Below are positions 27,125-36,055 of a stretch of 64,000 nt of DNA, one piece after another; position 1 is the stretch's first letter, and each line of letters starts with the position of its first letter. The stretch comes from Salinarimonas sp. Its GTDB lineage: Bacteria > Pseudomonadota > Alphaproteobacteria > Rhizobiales > Beijerinckiaceae. The notes beneath the pieces were generated by a model. It was not told the DNA's origin. It saw nothing but the letters and a program-made list of their open reading frames with translations, and searched no databases. The stretch lies in NCBI GenBank assembly GCA_020832565.1, contig JAFIEI010000001.1, positions 124,001-188,000 on the forward strand, given 5' to 3'. The translations under genes and the position numbers were made by a program.

Positions 27125-27706
27125 ATGTCAAAGAGAAGTGCTCGAGGGAAAAAATACTTCCAATTCATTCTGTTGACAATAATTTTGATTGTTGTTTCGG
27201 TTATGATGTCAAAATTTGTAAGTTTAAATCAATCTATATTTTCATTTGATGTTATAATGAATTATTGTGGTATAATTTTTCAAATTTCTGGTATATTTTT
27301 ATTGTTCATAATAGTAGAATCATCTGTAAGTGGAGTTGGAAAGAAAAAATACATTTTGAGGCTCCAATCAGGTAAATTAAATATTAATATAGGAGGTGCA
27401 TCTGCAAAAAACAATATTTCAAATGAAGATATATTGGAAATAAAAGTTCAAAAACTAGAAGAAAAATTGGATGAAAATTTGAAATATTTAAGTGAAATAG
27501 ATACAAAAATCGAAAAATTATATGAAGTTATATACTCTAACGACAATCACAATAGAAATTGGTTTATCGATTTTTTGCATAAAGGTTATACTATTGAAGT
27601 AAAATCTTTGTCTCTTGTTTTATCTGGTGTTGTATTGTCATCTTTCAGTGGTGAGTTGGCTGCGTTGTCAATATTTATGATGGGTATTTTGCGAGACGCG
27701 GGATAG
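27125..27706 (+). CDS. AT-rich orphan membrane protein
   Basis: 193-residue protein encoded in very AT-rich DNA: the lines 27181-27240 and 27421-27480 have only 13 and 12 G/C of 60. Two hydrophobic helices lie near residues 14-30 (FILLTIILIVVSVMM) and 45-65 (NYCGIIFQISGIFLLFIIV). A charged stretch at about 95-130 (EDILEIKVQKLEEKLDENL) looks like a coiled coil, and a weaker hydrophobic segment closes the protein. The layout suggests a small membrane-bound signalling or defence protein, but no domain is recognised. Codon use is unlike any neighbour, pointing to recent transfer. No mobile element flanks it. ATG at 27125 has only a weak ribosome site. Confidence 0.65.
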   Translation: MSKRSARGKKYFQFILLTIILIVVSVMMSKFVSLNQSIFSFDVIMNYCGIIFQISGIFLLFIIVESSVSGVGKKKYILRLQSGKLNINIGGASAKNNISNEDILEIKVQKLEEKLDENLKYLSEIDTKIEKLYEVIYSNDNHNRNWFIDFLHKGYTIEVKSLSLVLSGVVLSSFSGELAALSIFMMGILRDAG

Positions 27707-27759
27707 GGTGCGATAAACACCGTTGCATTCCTACTTTTACATCACTCCGCTTTCTCGCC

Positions 27760-29106
27760 TCACGCAGCAGCCGCCCCCACCACCTCCGGCGGCGCATCCA
27801 GCGTGTGGCGCAGGGTGACGCAGGCGACGAGGTCGCCGGTGACGTTGACGGCGGTGCGCGACATGTCGAGCAGGCGGTCGACGCCCAGGATGATCACCAT
27901 CCCCTCCACCGGGATGCCGAACCCGGCCGCGACGCTGACCAGGATGGCGATGCTCACCCCCGGTGTTCCGGGCGCGCCGATCGACGAGGCGACGAGGGTG
28001 CCGGTGATCAGCATCATCTGCGGCAGCGAGAGTTCGATCCCGGCCATCTGCGCGAGAAAGAGGATGGCGACGCTCTGATAGAGCGCCGTGCCGGCCATGT
28101 TCATGGTCGCGCCGAGCGGCACCACGATATTGGCGATGGAGGAGGGGACGCCCATGATCCGCGCGGTGGTGATGGTCATCGGCATGATCGCCGAGGAGCT
28201 CGATGTCGAGAACGCCAGAAGCAGCGTCCCCGCCGCATTGCGCAGGAACGCGACCGGCGAGACCCGCGCGAGCAGCGTCACGATCAGCATGTAGAGCGCG
28301 AGGAGGATGGCGAGGCCCAGCAGCACCGTGCCGACATAGGCCGACATCCCCGCCACCGTCCCCAGTCCGATGCGCATCACCAGCTGCGCCATCAGCCCGA
28401 ACACGGCGAAGGGCGCGAGGAACATCGCCCATTTCACGATCACCATGGCGATGGAGAGCAGCGCGTCCAGAAGGCGCACGAACGGCGCGATCTTGTCGCG
28501 ATCGACCTGCAGGCAGGCGAGACCGACGAGTATGGCGAGGACGACGACGGCCAGCATGTCGCCCTGCGTGATCGCGGCGGCGGGGTTGGTCGGCAGGATG
28601 CCGGCGATGATATCGGGCGCACGCGCCCCGTCGAAAGGGGAGGCGCCGGGCTCGGGCAAGGCTGCGGCATCGCCCGCCGTGACGCCGGTGAAGGCGCCGG
28701 CCATGCCCGCTCCCGGTTTGAACCATTGCGCCAGGGCCACCCCGATCCAGGCGGCGGCGACGGTGGTGACGATGATGAAGCCGGCCAGCCGCGATCCCAC
28801 TGCCCGCAGATCCGCCCCCGAGCCGGCATTGGTCAGGCCGCCGACGATCGAGGTGAAGATCAGCGGCACGAGCACCATCGCGATCAGGCCGAGGAAGATC
28901 TGGCCGGGCAGCGCCAGCCAGCGCCCGACGGATTCGGAAGTCTCCGGCGTCAGCCAGCCGACATCGGGGCCGAGCACGATCCCTGTCGCGAAGCCGAGCA
29001 CCATGCCCGCCAGCACCTGCGCCCAGAGCCGGGTGCGGATCCAGGCGCGCAGGCGAAACCGCTGATGCTGCAGATGGACGCGTGGTTCGGAGGTGATAGT
29101 GGCCAT
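27760..29106 (-). CDS. Dicarboxylate/amino acid:cation symporter
   Basis: 448-residue carrier of the DAACS (GltP/DctA) family, which imports glutamate, aspartate or C4-dicarboxylates with sodium or protons. It shows about eight helices and two re-entrant loops. The serine-rich motif FSTSSSSAIMPMT and the substrate-site segment NMAGTALYQSVAILFLAQ are typical, as is GTPGVSIAILVSVA near the C terminus. The substrate cannot be assigned further. The start is ATG at 29106, after an AAAAGG stretch; the open frame extends to 29280 but the extra residues are not family-like. It is divergent from the ABC exporter. Confidence 0.92.
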   Translation of the reverse strand: MATITSEPRVHLQHQRFRLRAWIRTRLWAQVLAGMVLGFATGIVLGPDVGWLTPETSESVGRWLALPGQIFLGLIAMVLVPLIFTSIVGGLTNAGSGADLRAVGSRLAGFIIVTTVAAAWIGVALAQWFKPGAGMAGAFTGVTAGDAAALPEPGASPFDGARAPDIIAGILPTNPAAAITQGDMLAVVVLAILVGLACLQVDRDKIAPFVRLLDALLSIAMVIVKWAMFLAPFAVFGLMAQLVMRIGLGTVAGMSAYVGTVLLGLAILLALYMLIVTLLARVSPVAFLRNAAGTLLLAFSTSSSSAIMPMTITTARIMGVPSSIANIVVPLGATMNMAGTALYQSVAILFLAQMAGIELSLPQMMLITGTLVASSIGAPGTPGVSIAILVSVAAGFGIPVEGMVIILGVDRLLDMSRTAVNVTGDLVACVTLRHTLDAPPEVVGAAAA

Positions 29107-29309
29107 GGGGGGACCTTTTCGGATTATTCTTGCGCGATGCGCAGCGCAAAGGTGCGCTCGGAGGTGACGCTTTAGCAAGTCTGCGGCGGCAAGGGCATAG
29201 GGGCTGTTACGAAGCGGTCCGGATTGGAATTTCCGGAAACTGGACCATTGCAGGGTGACATTACCGCTCGCGACGGCCATATCCCTGATAGTTCCCTCCG
29301 GACGGCGTC

Positions 29310-31223
29310 ATGACCAGCACTCCACCAGAATCCGCCCAGCCGCCAGCGCAGGCGTCGCTCTATGCCACCTTCTTCCGCCTCTGGCCCTATCTGTGGCCGC
29401 ACGGGCGCAAGGACCTGCAGCAGCGCGTCTTCCTCGCATTCGCGCTTCTGGTGCTGGCCAAGGTCACGACCATGGTGGTGCCCTTCACCTACAAATGGGC
29501 GACCGATGCGCTCGTCGCGATCACCGAAGCCTCGGGCAACACCTCCGTGGCGCGCGAGGATGCGCTTCACTGGCTCTGGGGCGCGCCCCTGCTGCTCACG
29601 GCGCTCTACGGGCTCGCGCGCATTGCGATGGCGCTGTTCACGCAGGTCCGCGACGGGCTCTTCGCCAAGGTCGCCATGCATGCGGTGCGCCGGATCGCTT
29701 CGCAGCTGTTCGAGCATCTGCACAGCCTTTCCCTGAACTTCCATCTGGAGCGCAAGACAGGCGGGCTGACACGGGTGCTCGAGCGCGGGCGCAATGCCAT
29801 CGAGGAACTCTCGCGCCTGATGATCCTGACGCTGATTCCGACCATCCTCGAACTCGCCCTGGTGCTCGGCATCCTCGCCTGGGAGTTCGACTGGTCCTTC
29901 GCCTTCGTCGTCGCGGTCATGATCACCGCCTATCTGACCTATACCTACTATGCCACGAAATGGCGGATGGAGATCCGGCGCCGGATGAACGAGTCGGATA
30001 CCGATGCCAACACCAAGGCGATCGATTCGCTCCTGAATTTCGAGACGGTGAAATATTTCGGCGCCGAGGAGCGCGAGATCGCGCGCTATGACGCGTCGAT
30101 GGCCCGCTACGAGCGCGCCTCCACCCAGACCTATACCTCGCTCGCCGTGCTCAATGGCGGGCAGGCGGTGATCTTCACCATCGGCATGGTCGTGGTGATG
30201 ATGATGGCCGCGCGCGAGGTCATTGCCGGAACGGCCTCGATCGGCAGCTTCGTGCTGGTCAATGCCATGCTGATCCAGCTCTACATGCCGCTCAACTTCA
30301 TGGGCATGGTCTATCGCCAGATCAAGCAGGCGGTCATCGATATCGATGACATGTTCGCCATCCTCGCGCGCAATCCCGAGATCAAGGATGCGCCGGATGC
30401 AAAGCCGCTTGCGATCGGCGAGGCGGCTGTTGCTTTCGAGGACGTGCAATTCGCCTATCGCGAGGATCGCCCGATCCTGCGCGGCATCAGCTTCAGCGTC
30501 CCGGCCGGGAAGACGGTGGCGCTGGTCGGGCCGTCCGGCGCGGGCAAATCGACGATCTCGCGGCTGCTCTTTCGATTCTACGAACCGCAGGCCGGGCGGA
30601 TTCTCGTCGACGGCCAGGACATCGCGCATACGCAGCAGAAATCCTTGCGTGCGGCGATCGGCATGGTGCCCCAGGATACGGTGCTGTTCAACGACACGAT
30701 CGGCTACAACATCCGCTATGGACGCTGGGATGCGAGCGAGGACGAGATCCGCGAAGCGGCGCGGCTGGCGCAGATCGATACCTTCATCGCGAGCCTTCCC
30801 GAGGGCTACGAAACCCAGGTCGGCGAGCGCGGGCTCAAGCTCTCGGGCGGCGAGAAACAGCGCGTGGCGATCGCGCGCACCATCCTCAAGAGCCCGCCGA
30901 TCCTCATTCTCGACGAGGCGACATCGGCCCTCGACAGCTTCACCGAGAAGGAGATCCAGGACGCGCTCGACCGGGTCTCGCGCGACCGCACCACGCTGGT
31001 GATCGCGCACCGTCTCTCCACCGTGGTCGGCGCCGACGAGATCATCGTGCTCGACAAGGGCGAGATCGTCGAACGCGGCACGCATACCGATCTGCTCGAA
31101 GCCGGCGGCGTCTATGCCGCGATGTGGAACCGCCAGCGCGAGATCGACGAGGCCACGCGTACGCTCCTGCGTGCCCAGGAAGAGGAAGGCGCGGAAAGCT
31201 TCCGCGTCAGCATCCGCGATTGA
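29310..31223 (+). CDS. Atm1-type ABC exporter (half transporter)
   Basis: 637-residue fused membrane and ATPase protein that works as a dimer. The N-terminal region has six helices (about 45-330), including HLERKTGGLTRVLERG and NFETVKYFGAEERE, which are characteristic of the Atm1/HMT1/ABCB7 group that exports glutathione-linked sulfur or metal species. The ATPase has Walker A GPSGAGKST near residue 407, signature LSGGEKQR near 511 and Walker B ILILDEATS near 531. ATG at 29310 is the first plausible start. The substrate is inferred only from the family. It converges with the DUF971 gene, with 17 bases between. Confidence 0.93.
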   Translation: MTSTPPESAQPPAQASLYATFFRLWPYLWPHGRKDLQQRVFLAFALLVLAKVTTMVVPFTYKWATDALVAITEASGNTSVAREDALHWLWGAPLLLTALYGLARIAMALFTQVRDGLFAKVAMHAVRRIASQLFEHLHSLSLNFHLERKTGGLTRVLERGRNAIEELSRLMILTLIPTILELALVLGILAWEFDWSFAFVVAVMITAYLTYTYYATKWRMEIRRRMNESDTDANTKAIDSLLNFETVKYFGAEEREIARYDASMARYERASTQTYTSLAVLNGGQAVIFTIGMVVVMMMAAREVIAGTASIGSFVLVNAMLIQLYMPLNFMGMVYRQIKQAVIDIDDMFAILARNPEIKDAPDAKPLAIGEAAVAFEDVQFAYREDRPILRGISFSVPAGKTVALVGPSGAGKSTISRLLFRFYEPQAGRILVDGQDIAHTQQKSLRAAIGMVPQDTVLFNDTIGYNIRYGRWDASEDEIREAARLAQIDTFIASLPEGYETQVGERGLKLSGGEKQRVAIARTILKSPPILILDEATSALDSFTEKEIQDALDRVSRDRTTLVIAHRLSTVVGADEIIVLDKGEIVERGTHTDLLEAGGVYAAMWNRQREIDEATRTLLRAQEEEGAESFRVSIRD

Positions 31224-31230
31224 AGCTGGA

Positions 31231-31256
31231 GGGCAAGGCCTCACACGGCCTTGCCC
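31231..31256. terminator. Perfect hairpin between convergent genes
   Basis: GGGCAAGGCC (31231-31240) pairs with GGCCTTGCCC (31247-31256) across six bases. It lies at the end of the ABC exporter gene and covers the last codons of the DUF971 gene. There is no T run on either side; it is probably a shared 3' end. Confidence 0.55.
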
Positions 31257-31765
31257 GGCGCCTCCCGCGAGAGGCCTTTGGCGGCGAGTTCGTCGAGATA
31301 GGCCTGCCAGCGTGTCTCGCGGTTCTCGCCGAGATCGCGCAGATAATCCCAGCCGTAGATCCCGGTTGAGTGCATGTCGTCGAAAACGATCTTGGCGGCG
31401 TAATTGCCCAGCGGCTCGATCTCCATGATCGCGACATTGACCTTGCCCGGCACCGTCTTGCGCTGGGCCGGGCTGTGGCCCTGGACCTCCGCCGAGGGGC
31501 TGGAGACGCGCAGATATTCCGCCGCGAGCGCGTATTGCGCGCCGTCGTCATAGGTCACCGTCAGCGTGCGGCGATCCTTGGAGACCCGCAATTCCGTCGG
31601 CCAGGGGCGCGCGTTGCGCCCGGTCATTGCGGATTGGTCGGTGGTTTGATCGGGGTCGGATACGGCTTGGTTCATCGCATCGGCTTCTTTCATTCGCGAG
31701 ATGTCTTCAGGCGGGGCGGGCGCCACCATGCGCGCGCCGAGGCGCTTGAGCCAGGAAAGCGTCAT
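31241..31765 (-). CDS. DUF971 domain protein
   Basis: 174-residue protein with a C-terminal DUF971 domain (residues about 70-165): WPTELRVSKDRRTLTVTYDDG, LRVSSPSAEVQGH and FDDMHSTGIYGWDYLRDLG. This fold also forms the N-terminal zinc-binding part of gamma-butyrobetaine hydroxylases, and single-domain members are linked in the literature to Fe-S cluster handling. The first 60 residues are low complexity, so the true start may be an internal methionine such as that of MKEADAMNQ; ATG at 31765 is used here. The tail-to-tail position with an Atm1-like exporter fits an Fe-S theme but proves nothing. Confidence 0.85.
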   Translation of the reverse strand: MTLSWLKRLGARMVAPAPPEDISRMKEADAMNQAVSDPDQTTDQSAMTGRNARPWPTELRVSKDRRTLTVTYDDGAQYALAAEYLRVSSPSAEVQGHSPAQRKTVPGKVNVAIMEIEPLGNYAAKIVFDDMHSTGIYGWDYLRDLGENRETRWQAYLDELAAKGLSREAPGKAV

Positions 31766-32114
31766 TGCGCCGTGATCCTCCGGTTGGCGTCATGCATTCT
31801 TCTCAACATGGTCTCGCGAAGGCGCCTTGCCAATGGGGAAGGGTGCGCGAAGACCGATAGCCGGCTGCGCAACCGCGCATGGGGCAGATTGCGACATTGC
31901 ACTGCCCGGAAAGCGCAGATTTGAGCGCGTGCGACGCAAAAACGCGCCTTTCGTCGTATCACGAGACGCTTGACCGCCGATTTTTCGCGGTTCACACTCT
32001 AATTTGACGATTTTGAAACTGGACGAGTCCGACGGCTCGACCGATCGTCCAAAAAACCGAAGTCACGCCGCCGGCATTCGGCCGGGCTGGCGTCCCAGGA
32101 GGAGGAACAATCAT
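31766..32114. other. Gene-free region upstream of the molybdenum hydroxylase operon
   Basis: 349 bases between the DUF971 start (-) and coxS (+), so promoters in both directions are expected. The frame upstream of coxS is open from 32004 but reads unlike the family. AGGAGG just before 32115 marks the coxS ribosome site. No clear operator or riboswitch was seen. Confidence 0.5.
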
Positions 32115-32609
32115 ATGGCCAGCGTCACGATGACGGTGAACGGGAAATCCGTGACCGCCGATGTCGATCCGCGCACCCTGCTCGCGCAATTCGTCCGCGA
32201 GCACCTGCGTCTCACCGGCACCCATGTCGGTTGCGATACCAGCCAGTGCGGCGCCTGCGTCGTGCATGTCGACGGCAAGGCGGTGAAAGCCTGCACCATG
32301 CTCGCGGTCCAGGCTGATGGTTGCGAGGTCCTCACCATCGAGGGGCTCGCCGACGGTGCGGAGTTGCATCCGATGCAGGCGGCTTTCCGCGAGCATCACG
32401 GTCTCCAGTGCGGCTATTGCACGCCCGGCATGATCATGACCGCCGTTGACATGGTGAACCGGCTCGGTTCCGATCTCGACGAGGCGACGATCCGCCACGA
32501 GCTCGAAGGCAATATCTGCCGCTGCACCGGCTACCACAACATCGTGCGCGCGGTGGAGACCGGCGCGAAGGCGATGACCGGGGCGAGTGCCCGTCAGGCC
32601 GCCGAGTGA
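32115..32609 (+). CDS. coxS: Molybdenum hydroxylase small [2Fe-2S] subunit (CoxS-like)
   Basis: 164-residue iron-sulfur subunit of a xanthine-oxidase-family enzyme. The plant-type [2Fe-2S] cluster is bound by Cys40, Cys45, Cys48 and Cys60 ([10 protein letters not shown]...KAC), and the second cluster by CGYCTPGM and [10 protein letters not shown] in the C-terminal half. It passes electrons from the molybdenum centre to FAD. ATG at 32115 is fixed by an AGGAGG site 9-14 bases upstream. It is the first gene of the order S-L-M, the arrangement usual for form II CO dehydrogenase-like enzymes; form I operons run M-S-L. Confidence 0.93.
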   Translation: MASVTMTVNGKSVTADVDPRTLLAQFVREHLRLTGTHVGCDTSQCGACVVHVDGKAVKACTMLAVQADGCEVLTIEGLADGAELHPMQAAFREHHGLQCGYCTPGMIMTAVDMVNRLGSDLDEATIRHELEGNICRCTGYHNIVRAVETGAKAMTGASARQAAE

Positions 32610-32775
32610 ACGACCCGACGATGCCGTGCTCACGAGCCGGGCGCCCTGAAATGCCCCGCCGCCAGCAAGCCATTTCGATCTTCCTATTGCCGCGCCGAGA
32701 CTGCGCGGGATCGCTCTCATTTGATCATTTTTCGCCAAGCGCTCGCTCAAGAAGCGCTTCGAGGAGGAACACGTC

Positions 32776-35139
32776 ATGACCGGTACCGGAATCGGCGCCC
32801 CCGTGCGCCGCAAGGAAGACCAGCGTTTCATAACCGGCAAGGGCCGCTATACCGACGATCTCACCCGCCCGGGACAGGCGCATGCCTATTTCGTGCGCTC
32901 TCCGCATGCCCATGCCGAAATCGTCAAGATCGACAAGGCCGCCGCCGAGGCCATGCCGGGCGTTCTCGCGGTGCTCACCGGCGATGATCTCGCCGCCGAC
33001 AATATCGGCGGGCTGATCTGCGGCTGGATGATCCATTCCAAGGACGGCACGCCGATGAAGGCCGGCGCGCATCCCGCGCTCGCCCAGGGCAAGGTGCGTT
33101 ATGTCGGCGATCATGTCGCCGTCGTCGTCGCCGAGACGCTCGCCCAGGCCCGTGACGCCGCCGAGGCGGTCGAGGTGGATTACAAGCTCCTGCCCGCGAT
33201 CGCCGAGACGGCGAAGGCGCGGTCATCGAAGGTCGTCGTCCACGATGTCGCGCCCGACAACACGGTCTATGAATGGCATCTGGGCGACAAGGACGCGACG
33301 GAAGCCGCCTTCAAGAAGGCCAAGCACGTCACCAGCCTCGACATCACCAACAACCGCCTGATCCCCAATCCGATCGAGACCCGCGCGGCGATCGGCGAAT
33401 ACGATATGGGGACCGACACCTACACGCTCTACACCACCAGCCAGAACCCTCATGTGGCGCGCCTCGTGCTCTCGGCCTTCATCGGCATCGCTCCGGAGAA
33501 CAAGCTGCGCGTGATCGCCCCGGATGTCGGCGGCGGTTTCGGCTCGAAAATCTTCATCTATGCCGAGGAGACGGTTTGCGTCTGGGCCTCGAAGAAGGTC
33601 GGTCGTCCGGTGAGGTGGAATTCCGACCGCACCGAGGCCTTCCTTTCCGATGCCCATGGCCGCGATCACGTCACCCGCGCGCAGCTCGCGCTCGACGATA
33701 GCGGCAAGATCCTCGGCCTGCGCGTGCATACGATCGCCAATCTCGGCGCCTATCTCTCCACCTTCTCCTCCTCGGTACCGACCTATCTCTACGCACCGCT
33801 GCTCTCGGGCCAGTATGATATCCCGGCAATCTATGCGGAGGTGGACGGCGTCTACACCAACACCGCGCCCGTCGATGCCTATCGCGGGGCGGGTCGCCCG
33901 GAGGCGACCTTCGTCGTCGAGCGGCTCGTGGAAGTGGCGGCGCGCGAGCTGGGCATGGATCCGGCCAAGTTCCGCAAGAAGAACTATATCAAGCGCTTCC
34001 CGCACCAGACGCCGGTGATCATGAATTACGATGTCGGCGATTACGGCGCCTCGCTGGAGAAGGCGCTGGAGATGGCCGATTACAAGGGCTTCAACAAGCG
34101 CAAGCGCGAGAGCGCCAAGAAGGGCAAACTTCGCGGCATCGGCTTCTCGAGCTATATCGAGGCCTGCGGCATCGCGCCTTCGCAGGCGGTCGGCTCGCTC
34201 GGGGCCGGTGTAGGCCTGTGGGAATCGGCGGAGGTGCGCGTCAATCCAACCGGTTCGGTCGAGGTGCTGACCGGCTCGCACAGCCACGGCCAGGGCCATG
34301 AAACCACCTTCGCCCAGCTCGTCTGCGAACGGCTCGGTGTCGATATCAACCAGGTCAATATCGTCCATGGCGATACCGACAAGGTCCAGTTCGGTATGGG
34401 GACCTACGGCTCGCGTTCCGGCGCCGTCGGCATGTCGGCGATCACGCGCGCCATCGACAAGGTGATCGAGAAGGGCAAGAAGGTCGCGGCCTACGCGATG
34501 GAGGCCTCGGAGAAGGATATCGAGTTCGCCGATGGCAAGTTCTCCGTCGCGGGCACCGACAAGTCGATGGCTTTCGGCGAGATCGCGCTCCAGGCCTATA
34601 TCGCCCACAAGTTCTCCGGCCAGGATCTCGAGCCCGGCCTGAAGGAGGGCGCTTTCTACGATCCGACCAACTTCACCTTCCCTGCGGGTATGCATATCTG
34701 CGAGGTGGAGATCGATCCCGATACCGGGGTGACGACGATCGAGCGCTTCACCGCGGTGGATGATTTCGGGGTCGTCATCAATCCGATGATCGTCGAGGGC
34801 CAGGTCCATGGAGGCATCGCCCAGGGCGTCGGCCAGGCGCTTCTGGAGAATGCGGTCTATGACGAATCCGGACAGCTCGTCACTGCGAGCTACATGGATT
34901 ACGCCATGCCGCGCGCCGATGACCTGCCATCCTTCGATGTCGGCATGACGGTGACCCCGTGCCCGTCCAACCCGCTCGGCATCAAGGGCTGCGGCGAGGC
35001 CGGTGCCATCGCCGCCCCGCCTGCCGTGATCAACGCCATCACCAATGCCGTCGGCCACGAGGATGTGCCGATGCCGGCCACGCCACGCGCGGTCTGGCAT
35101 GCGATCCACAAGGCCAAGGCGCCGATGGCGGCGGAGTGA
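32776..35139 (+). CDS. coxL: Molybdenum hydroxylase large subunit, form II CoxL-like
   Basis: 787-residue subunit that binds the molybdopterin cytosine dinucleotide cofactor. The active-site loop reads AYRGAGR (about residues 369-375), which is the form II signature; true high-affinity CO dehydrogenases of form I carry AYXCSFR with the copper-binding cysteine. The catalytic glutamate is Glu741 in GCGEAGAIAAP. Cofactor contacts GGGFGSK and GQGHETTFAQ are present. Form II members may oxidise CO poorly or act on other carbonyl or aromatic substrates, so the substrate is open. GAGGAGG precedes ATG at 32776. The gap to coxS is 166 bases. Confidence 0.93.
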   Translation: MTGTGIGAPVRRKEDQRFITGKGRYTDDLTRPGQAHAYFVRSPHAHAEIVKIDKAAAEAMPGVLAVLTGDDLAADNIGGLICGWMIHSKDGTPMKAGAHPALAQGKVRYVGDHVAVVVAETLAQARDAAEAVEVDYKLLPAIAETAKARSSKVVVHDVAPDNTVYEWHLGDKDATEAAFKKAKHVTSLDITNNRLIPNPIETRAAIGEYDMGTDTYTLYTTSQNPHVARLVLSAFIGIAPENKLRVIAPDVGGGFGSKIFIYAEETVCVWASKKVGRPVRWNSDRTEAFLSDAHGRDHVTRAQLALDDSGKILGLRVHTIANLGAYLSTFSSSVPTYLYAPLLSGQYDIPAIYAEVDGVYTNTAPVDAYRGAGRPEATFVVERLVEVAARELGMDPAKFRKKNYIKRFPHQTPVIMNYDVGDYGASLEKALEMADYKGFNKRKRESAKKGKLRGIGFSSYIEACGIAPSQAVGSLGAGVGLWESAEVRVNPTGSVEVLTGSHSHGQGHETTFAQLVCERLGVDINQVNIVHGDTDKVQFGMGTYGSRSGAVGMSAITRAIDKVIEKGKKVAAYAMEASEKDIEFADGKFSVAGTDKSMAFGEIALQAYIAHKFSGQDLEPGLKEGAFYDPTNFTFPAGMHICEVEIDPDTGVTTIERFTAVDDFGVVINPMIVEGQVHGGIAQGVGQALLENAVYDESGQLVTASYMDYAMPRADDLPSFDVGMTVTPCPSNPLGIKGCGEAGAIAAPPAVINAITNAVGHEDVPMPATPRAVWHAIHKAKAPMAAE

Positions 35140-35214
35140 GCCGTTCAAGCGATACCCTTTGCGCGGGCGATCAGCCGCCCGCGCGCTTCATCAGGATTTC
35201 GGAGAACTGAACCG

Positions 35215-36018
35215 ATGCACGCTTTCGAATATCATCGCCCGAGCAATGTCCGCCAGGCGGCGGCGCTCCTGCAGAAGAACGAGGATGCCAAGATCGTCGC
35301 CGGCGGTCACACGCTCCTGCCCACCATGAAACAGCGCCTCGCGGCGCCCTCCGCGCTCGTCGACCTGGGCGCGCTGAGCGAGCTTCGCGGGATCGAGAAG
35401 AAGGGCCGCGCCGTCGTGATCGGCGCCATGGCCACCCATTCCGACGTCGCGACGTCGGATGTCGTGGCGGAGGCGATCCCCGGCCTTGCCAAGCTCGCGG
35501 AACTCATCGGCGATCCGGCGGTGCGCCATCGCGGCACGATCGGTGGCTCGATTGCCAATAACGACCCTGCCGCCGATTATCCCGCGGCCTGCCTCGGGCT
35601 CGGCGCGACGATCATCACCAACAAGCGCAAGATTCCGGCTGAAGAGTTCTTCACCGGCATGTTCGATACCGCGCTCGAGGAAGGCGAGATCATCACCAAG
35701 GTCTCCTTCCCGATTCCCGCCAAGGCGGCTTATGCCAAGTTCCGCAATCCGGCTTCGCGCTATGCGCTGGCCGGCGTCTTCGTCTCCAAGCGCGGCTCGG
35801 ATATCCGCGTCGCGGTAACCGGGGCCGGCTCCGACGGTGTGTTCCGCTGGGGCGAGGCGGAGGAGGCGCTCGCCAAGCGCTTCGCTCCCAAATCCCTCGA
35901 CGGGATGAGCCCGCCGGCGAAAGGCATGAACACCGATATCCATGCCGATGCGGAGTACCGCGCCCATCTCGTCGGCGTCATGGCGCGCCGCGCCGTCGCG
36001 GCGGCGACCGGTCGCTGA
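35215..36018 (+). CDS. coxM: Molybdenum hydroxylase FAD-binding subunit (CoxM-like)
   Basis: 267-residue flavoprotein subunit that passes electrons from the Fe-S subunit to quinone or another acceptor. FAD contacts are AGGHTLLPTMKQRL near residue 28 and TIGGSIANNDPAADYPAA near residue 110, both typical of the CO dehydrogenase medium-subunit family. A C-terminal CODH FAD domain follows. ATG at 35215 begins MHAFEYHRPS, the expected N-terminus. It completes the S-L-M set and is followed after 37 bases by a MoxR-type ATPase. Confidence 0.93.
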   Translation: MHAFEYHRPSNVRQAAALLQKNEDAKIVAGGHTLLPTMKQRLAAPSALVDLGALSELRGIEKKGRAVVIGAMATHSDVATSDVVAEAIPGLAKLAELIGDPAVRHRGTIGGSIANNDPAADYPAACLGLGATIITNKRKIPAEEFFTGMFDTALEEGEIITKVSFPIPAKAAYAKFRNPASRYALAGVFVSKRGSDIRVAVTGAGSDGVFRWGEAEEALAKRFAPKSLDGMSPPAKGMNTDIHADAEYRAHLVGVMARRAVAAATGR

Positions 36019-36055
36019 GGCCGTCACCACGACTACCCGGAGCGCGAGGTAGCCC

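Noticed and set aside
27805-29175. Open frame of 456 codons on + opposite the dicarboxylate symporter
   Set aside because: Composition is dominated by Arg, His, Asp and Gly with no fold-like pattern, and the minus strand has the family motifs.
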